Shown: piece after piece, positions 59,822 through 64,000 of the stretch
How the letters are laid out: every line of letters starts with the position of its first letter
Position numbering within the stretch: position 1 is the stretch's first letter
Assembly (NCBI GenBank): GCA_023634235.1
Contig: JAMKCF010000003.1
Location: 15,470,742-15,534,741 of the forward strand
DNA length: 64,000 nt
Direction: 5' to 3'
Source: Pisaster brevispinus
Lineage: Eukaryota; Echinodermata; Asteroidea; Forcipulatida; Asteriidae
The notes under the pieces: model-generated
The model's input: the letters and a program-made list of their open reading frames with translations, nothing else
Database searches by the model: none
What the model was told of the DNA's origin: nothing
Made by a program: the position numbers and the translations under genes

Positions 59822-61189
59822 TTTTCACTGTCCTTAATTCCTTGCGCCATAATATAAAGCTAAAGAAAACACACACACACACACCCACACGCAGTGTCCC
59901 ACGAGAATTATATCTCAGTTGTTAATAATCCGGAAATGTATTTCTTGCGGTGGATAGGTGTCGACTTTACAGCAATATGGGAATTTTTTCCCCCTCAGTA
60001 AGACGTTGCATGGGACAGAGCGGAAGTACATTTTGATAGAGTTGGTTCTAATGTTGACAGGAGATGAATGGGGAAACCCAAGCTGCAACTGATGGCGTTC
60101 TGGAGGCTTTGCAGCGAAAAAAAGGTGCAAGGTTTTGTTTTCTTAAAACTGTGTGAGAACGTCAAGTTTTGCGTGCGGTCCTCAGACAGCGCTGATGTTG
60201 CAAAAAAGGAAGCTCCTTCACGCCGGATGTTTTTAGTCCGATGTCGCCGAGACTGAAAAGGGAACTGTATAATTCCAACCCACAGAACAAAACAATAATC
60301 TGGGAAATGTATATAAAGGCAAAGTGCAATTTTCTTGCATCCTTTTGTCTGTTGGCCACGCTAAAAGCAGATTGTGGGGTTCGTGGAAGCTTCTCTCCAT
60401 GAGTTTATAATCTTTTGGTGTTTGCTGTTCATGTGCAAAGTACGTTCACATGCTGTTCTTTTTTTTCTTTTTGAGCTGGTGAATATATTAATCTTCGAAC
60501 AATCGAATGCTGAATCTGTAAAAAGAGCCGAACAGACCGCAACGAAATCAACCACGAGTTTTGAAAGCACACATCGGGGCACACTGAGAGACTGTCTAAA
60601 GTAGACGAAGAAACAATCATCCCAGAATGTTTCAACCGTGAGACTAATTCAATTCAAGTCAAATTCACAATTTTTTTCCATACTTCATGAACCTTTCTAA
60701 ACAATACGTATAGGCCTAATCAAAAAGAAGTTTAACCATAAATCCGGTTTTACAAGACAGAAATCAAAATGAATATGGAGACATCTTGAAGAAGCTGTGG
60801 TGAGATGCCCGATGGACAGACAAACAGAACATAAACAGGAATGAGAACGGACGGACAGACAGGTTGAACAAGACAGAAATGATGACAGATAACAATACAT
60901 GAAGCGAGGTACATTCACACCGTCACATCGTCTAGTAAGGACTGGGGTTGAACTGCTGCTCACGTGTCTAGGCCCAATATCGCTATGAAGCGCAAGATGT
61001 TACTATGACTAAGCATAATTATTTGAAAAGTAAGCCGTTCTGCGGGCCATGTGCTGCCTCATATATTGCACACAAGTAGCGGAATTTCGATCCCACGTGG
61101 TGGTTGGGCTGAATATTCTCGCCTAGTGAGAAACATATCGATGTAAATGTCACCGCAGGAATGCACGACACCTAAAGGAGAACTCAGTG
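59822..61189. other. Non-coding stretch
   Basis: ATATAAA near 59855 is the nearest polyadenylation-like signal after the candidate gene. A (CA)n run lies at 59869-59892. GACAGACA words are frequent at 60815-60890. Overlapping frames at 60068-60635 have no domain. Confidence 0.4.
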
Positions 61190-61612
61190 CGGTGCCTAAA
61201 TGTAGTCCCAACCCTGGAGGTAGCATTAGCTACATTTTAGGCACAGGGTTGGGGTTCCATCTCGGTATGATTGAGTCTACATTTAGGTACAGACGATTTT
61301 ACATTTAGGAATAGTAGTGCCGTCTAGGTCCTGGGCTCTTCAGATCCCAGGGATAAGTATTAAGAGCACAGGTTACATTTAAGTCCCAGGTTATGTTTAG
61401 GTCTCGGGCTACATTTTGGTCCCATTTGTTAAGGTCCTGGACAACGTCCACATCCCAGGATTAGTTTTAAGATCCCGGGCAACATTTAGGTCCCAGTCTA
61501 TATTTCGGTCCTGGGCTACATACAGTCTCAGGCTATACTTAGATCCCATTTATCAAGGTCCCGGGGCTATGTTTAAGTCTGACTGTTACGGTCTCGGCCT
61601 AATCTAGGTGTC
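61190..61612 (+). repeat. Decayed 18-bp minisatellite (GGTCCCGGGCTACATTTA)
   Basis: Roughly twenty diverged units of the type TTTAGGTCCCGGGCTACA, clearest at 61375-61560 (for example TTTAAGTCCCAGGTTATG, TTTAGGTCTCGGGCTACA, TTTAGGTCCCAGTCTATA). At the left edge GTGCCTAAATGTAGTCCCAA and CTACATTTTAGGCACAGGGT form an inverted pair. The 63-codon frame across it simply reads the repeat. Confidence 0.8.
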
Positions 61613-63904
61613 GCATACGGTGAAGGGGTCGAGGTTGCAAACACAACTTTCTCAGGGACCATTATCTAGGGACTGACAGAGATGTTCCTCTGGGCGCAAC
61701 GTGCGGGTGATGTCTCGGTAACCCCGTCCGTCTAATACTCAATCAAGATTTAGTATTAAATACGCTTTCATAAGAACCACTGTGTGATGTCAACCCTTCC
61801 ACGCAGCTAAACGAGACAGAGGGTGAAGAAATGTCATGATAAATGTAGCTAGCTGCAGTCCTGTTTTCTCCTGTACGATCTTTCATTTTGTAATGGGGGG
61901 GGGGGGTGCAATCAAACATGATGAATCAATCAAGAATAACGGATCCCTAAACAAAGTCATTTCTAATTGAAAATGAATATGATATAAATATTAATTAAAC
62001 TTGACTAGATTCTGTAATGCCGTCATTTGCATCACTTTTACTCACAAATGCATTTTTTTTCCCTTCTAATCCTGTTTAAAAATTCATTATATCAGTTGAA
62101 GTCTATACCCCCCAAAACAAACACTAATCGGATCCCGCCCGGCTGCGGCTGCTCACCTTCAAGATCTGTATTTACTGTCATTAATAAACCAGAGCCCCCA
62201 GATTTCCATATCTTCCAGCCGAACGGCTCCCTCTTAAAAAATTACCTGCGCATAAACTCAATTAAAATTTACAGGGATACAGTTAATAAATGCGTAAAAT
62301 CCCCACCAAAATCGCTTGCCCGTATTAAACACACACGCGCACGTTGCACGATTGCTTTTTGACAAATTAATTCTGCCTGTTTGCTCGACAAATGTTTGCT
62401 GTACAGAGGGGAGTTGGGCTGTGGTGGTTGGTGGTGTGACTGGGGCGCGGAGGGGAAAAAAAGAAAGAGAGAGACTCAGTTAACGGTGGGAAGTGTTGGA
62501 CATCGAGTGGGGGATCGGAGTTGGTCGAAGGGCCGGGTTAATGAGTGGGACTTGAACGGGGGAATCGATTAAGTTGCCCACGAGAGTTCAACGATCACCC
62601 CGGTGGTCAGTTGTCAATAATGAAAACCCTACCCTAGGGATGTGGGCATCGGAAAGGAGCGAGCCTAGAATCATAGCAGAGGCTGTAAACAGGACGGAGG
62701 AAGGTTTAGAGAAATTTGTTGAAAATCTGGACCGAAGAAGAGTCTCTTTACTAGGCTGGGCTGCTGAAAAAGCCTTGTCCAGTCCAGTACTGTGTGATTT
62801 GATATAAACATGTAAACGGTTATGACATTAATAGTTATGAAAATTTCCGCCTTGCACACTTCCTTTAAAAACCGGCTCATAAGCCCCAAAACAGGGGCTA
62901 TTAAAAATTTCTTTCACATAATTTTCACGATGTATTTTCCTCTTTTTTCCTTTTTTGTGTAGAAGAGTTAACCGATTTCCCTTAATTTTTAACAAACAAG
63001 CCGGGCAAAAAACTTACACGTTTTATTTCGGGCTTATTTCTATTGCAGCAATCGTTATAAGTCAAATGTTGACGGCTCCCGAAGGCTTCCTATTTTCGAC
63101 TCTGACATTATTCAAGAATGACATAGTGATAAGGATGATTGGAACTGGTGGACATAAAATGAACACCGAAGCAAAAAAGAAACTCAAGCAAAAAGGAACA
63201 TCGGATAACTGCGACTCTTGTGTTAACGATAGGCTGGTGCATTTCAAATAGGCCCTATTGAATTATCTTTTCGTTCCAAGCTTGTACTGCGTTTCCATAG
63301 TCTGCCATTGTAAAATGTTAATTTATTAGTGTGAGTAAACCATTTGTATATTAAGGAATGAATAGAGCTAGTTTATTTTAATTTTACAGTTTAATTATGT
63401 GTTTGAAGTCCACTCACATTTAATATTGCAGTGGCTCTTAATTGTCTACACAAAACTAATCTACAAAAATATATATTACCTTCAAATACTAAAATATTCA
63501 TAAAAATAACCGCAACCATAAAACAACCCACACACAAAGCATTATTGACAATTGCAATAAAAATATGTTGATAATGCATACATAACTTCTGTAAGCAAGG
63601 ACACAACAAACGTACCGTGTAGACACATAAAGTGCGGGTTTGTACTTGTATGGGATTAACGACATTGGTTTATGGAACTGCGGAAGATGATGAGAGCAGG
63701 CTAGTCAAAATGTTATGAACAATTAAGAATTCACTCTGCGCTCATAACGAGAAGTTCCCTCGATCCACTAAAGAAGTAGTCCCGGCCGATTCAATACCCC
63801 GGGTAGTAGTTAATAAGCAGGACAGTTCTCCTCAGTCCCACGAATTCCGAAATCGACTCTCCACGGAGAAGAAAAAGCAAGACAAATTCTCAAGAACAAA
63901 TTTA
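61613..63904. other. Non-coding stretch
   Basis: A G10 run lies at 61896-61906. 61975-62300 contains TATTAATTAAACTTGAC, GTCATTAATAAACCAGAG, AACTCAATTAAAATTTACAG and AGTTAATAAATGCG in mixed DNA, the best homeodomain-site block of the window. The frame over it (62027-62362) has no domain. Frames at 62574-62807 and 62955-63251 are unrecognised. From 63250 the DNA is AT-rich. Confidence 0.4.
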
Positions 63905-64000
63905 GCCATCAAGCAAGACTCTGTAAGCGGGTCGAAACGTCAGGCCACGAACTATTTTTTAACAAGAACAAAATCTACACAGCTAGGTAGATAACACAGG
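63905..64000 (+). mobile_element. Possible Penelope-like end, cut by the window edge
   Basis: CTGTAAGCGGGTCGAAACGT then CAGGCCACGAACTATTTTTT resembles the GAAACGTC phrases at 23.45 and 51.97 kb, with a poorer CTGANGA. The continuation AACAAGAACAAAATCTACAC then AGCTAGGTAG runs off the end. The assignment is weak. Confidence 0.3.

Overview
The window reads as eukaryotic, non-coding nuclear DNA, most likely from an echinoderm and probably a starfish. There are no operons, no dense long reading frames and no rRNA. Base composition swings between AT-rich stretches and short CpG-rich islands, and the DNA is crowded with small dispersed repeats. The lineage call rests on my memory of repeat families: palindromic elements beginning TTAAAGGC..GTAATTACC, hairpin elements with a CGGTCCGCCATTTT-type core, tRNA-headed SINEs, and Penelope-like tails ending in AGACTAACACGGCTA. 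I could not confirm it with a database.

No protein-coding gene is certain. Almost all open frames are 60-120 codons, low in complexity, and no more than chance predicts for 64 kb. Four places look more like exons because codon choice and splice signals agree: 14.00-14.28 kb, 22.32-22.82 kb, 44.29-44.38 kb, and a three-exon chain at 57.4-59.8 kb in which two successive splice junctions keep frame. None matches a protein family I recognise. The only recognisable coding remnant is a decayed C-terminal piece of a LINE reverse transcriptase on the minus strand near 38.5-38.8 kb.

Layout: 1-7.8 kb is mostly featureless. 7.9-19.4 kb holds MITEs, a LINE or SINE tail that runs into a 64-unit ATT microsatellite, a GTT/GCT tract and a Penelope-like hairpin with a hammerhead-ribozyme core. 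21-27.9 kb is a dense cluster of SINEs and MITEs, including a MITE nested in a SINE. 28-38 kb is sparse. 38.1-50.8 kb is again repeat-rich (tRNA SINEs, LINE fragment, four more MITE copies, nested insertions). 51-57 kb has a Penelope-like motif, a strong GC hairpin, a 20-bp minisatellite with a 242-bp higher-order period, and a cluster of nuclear-receptor half-sites with two perfect GGTCAnnnTGACC palindromes. 57.4-59.8 kb has the candidate gene, and 61.2-61.6 kb a decayed 18-bp minisatellite.

The main themes are (1) SINE-like copies with at least two different tRNA-like heads that share one 3' tail, which suggests a common partner LINE, and (2) repeated nesting of non-autonomous DNA elements. 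I see no convincing undescribed gene system. The best leads are the hammerhead-bearing hairpin, the shared-tail SINE set, the nuclear-receptor cluster and the 57-60 kb gene model.
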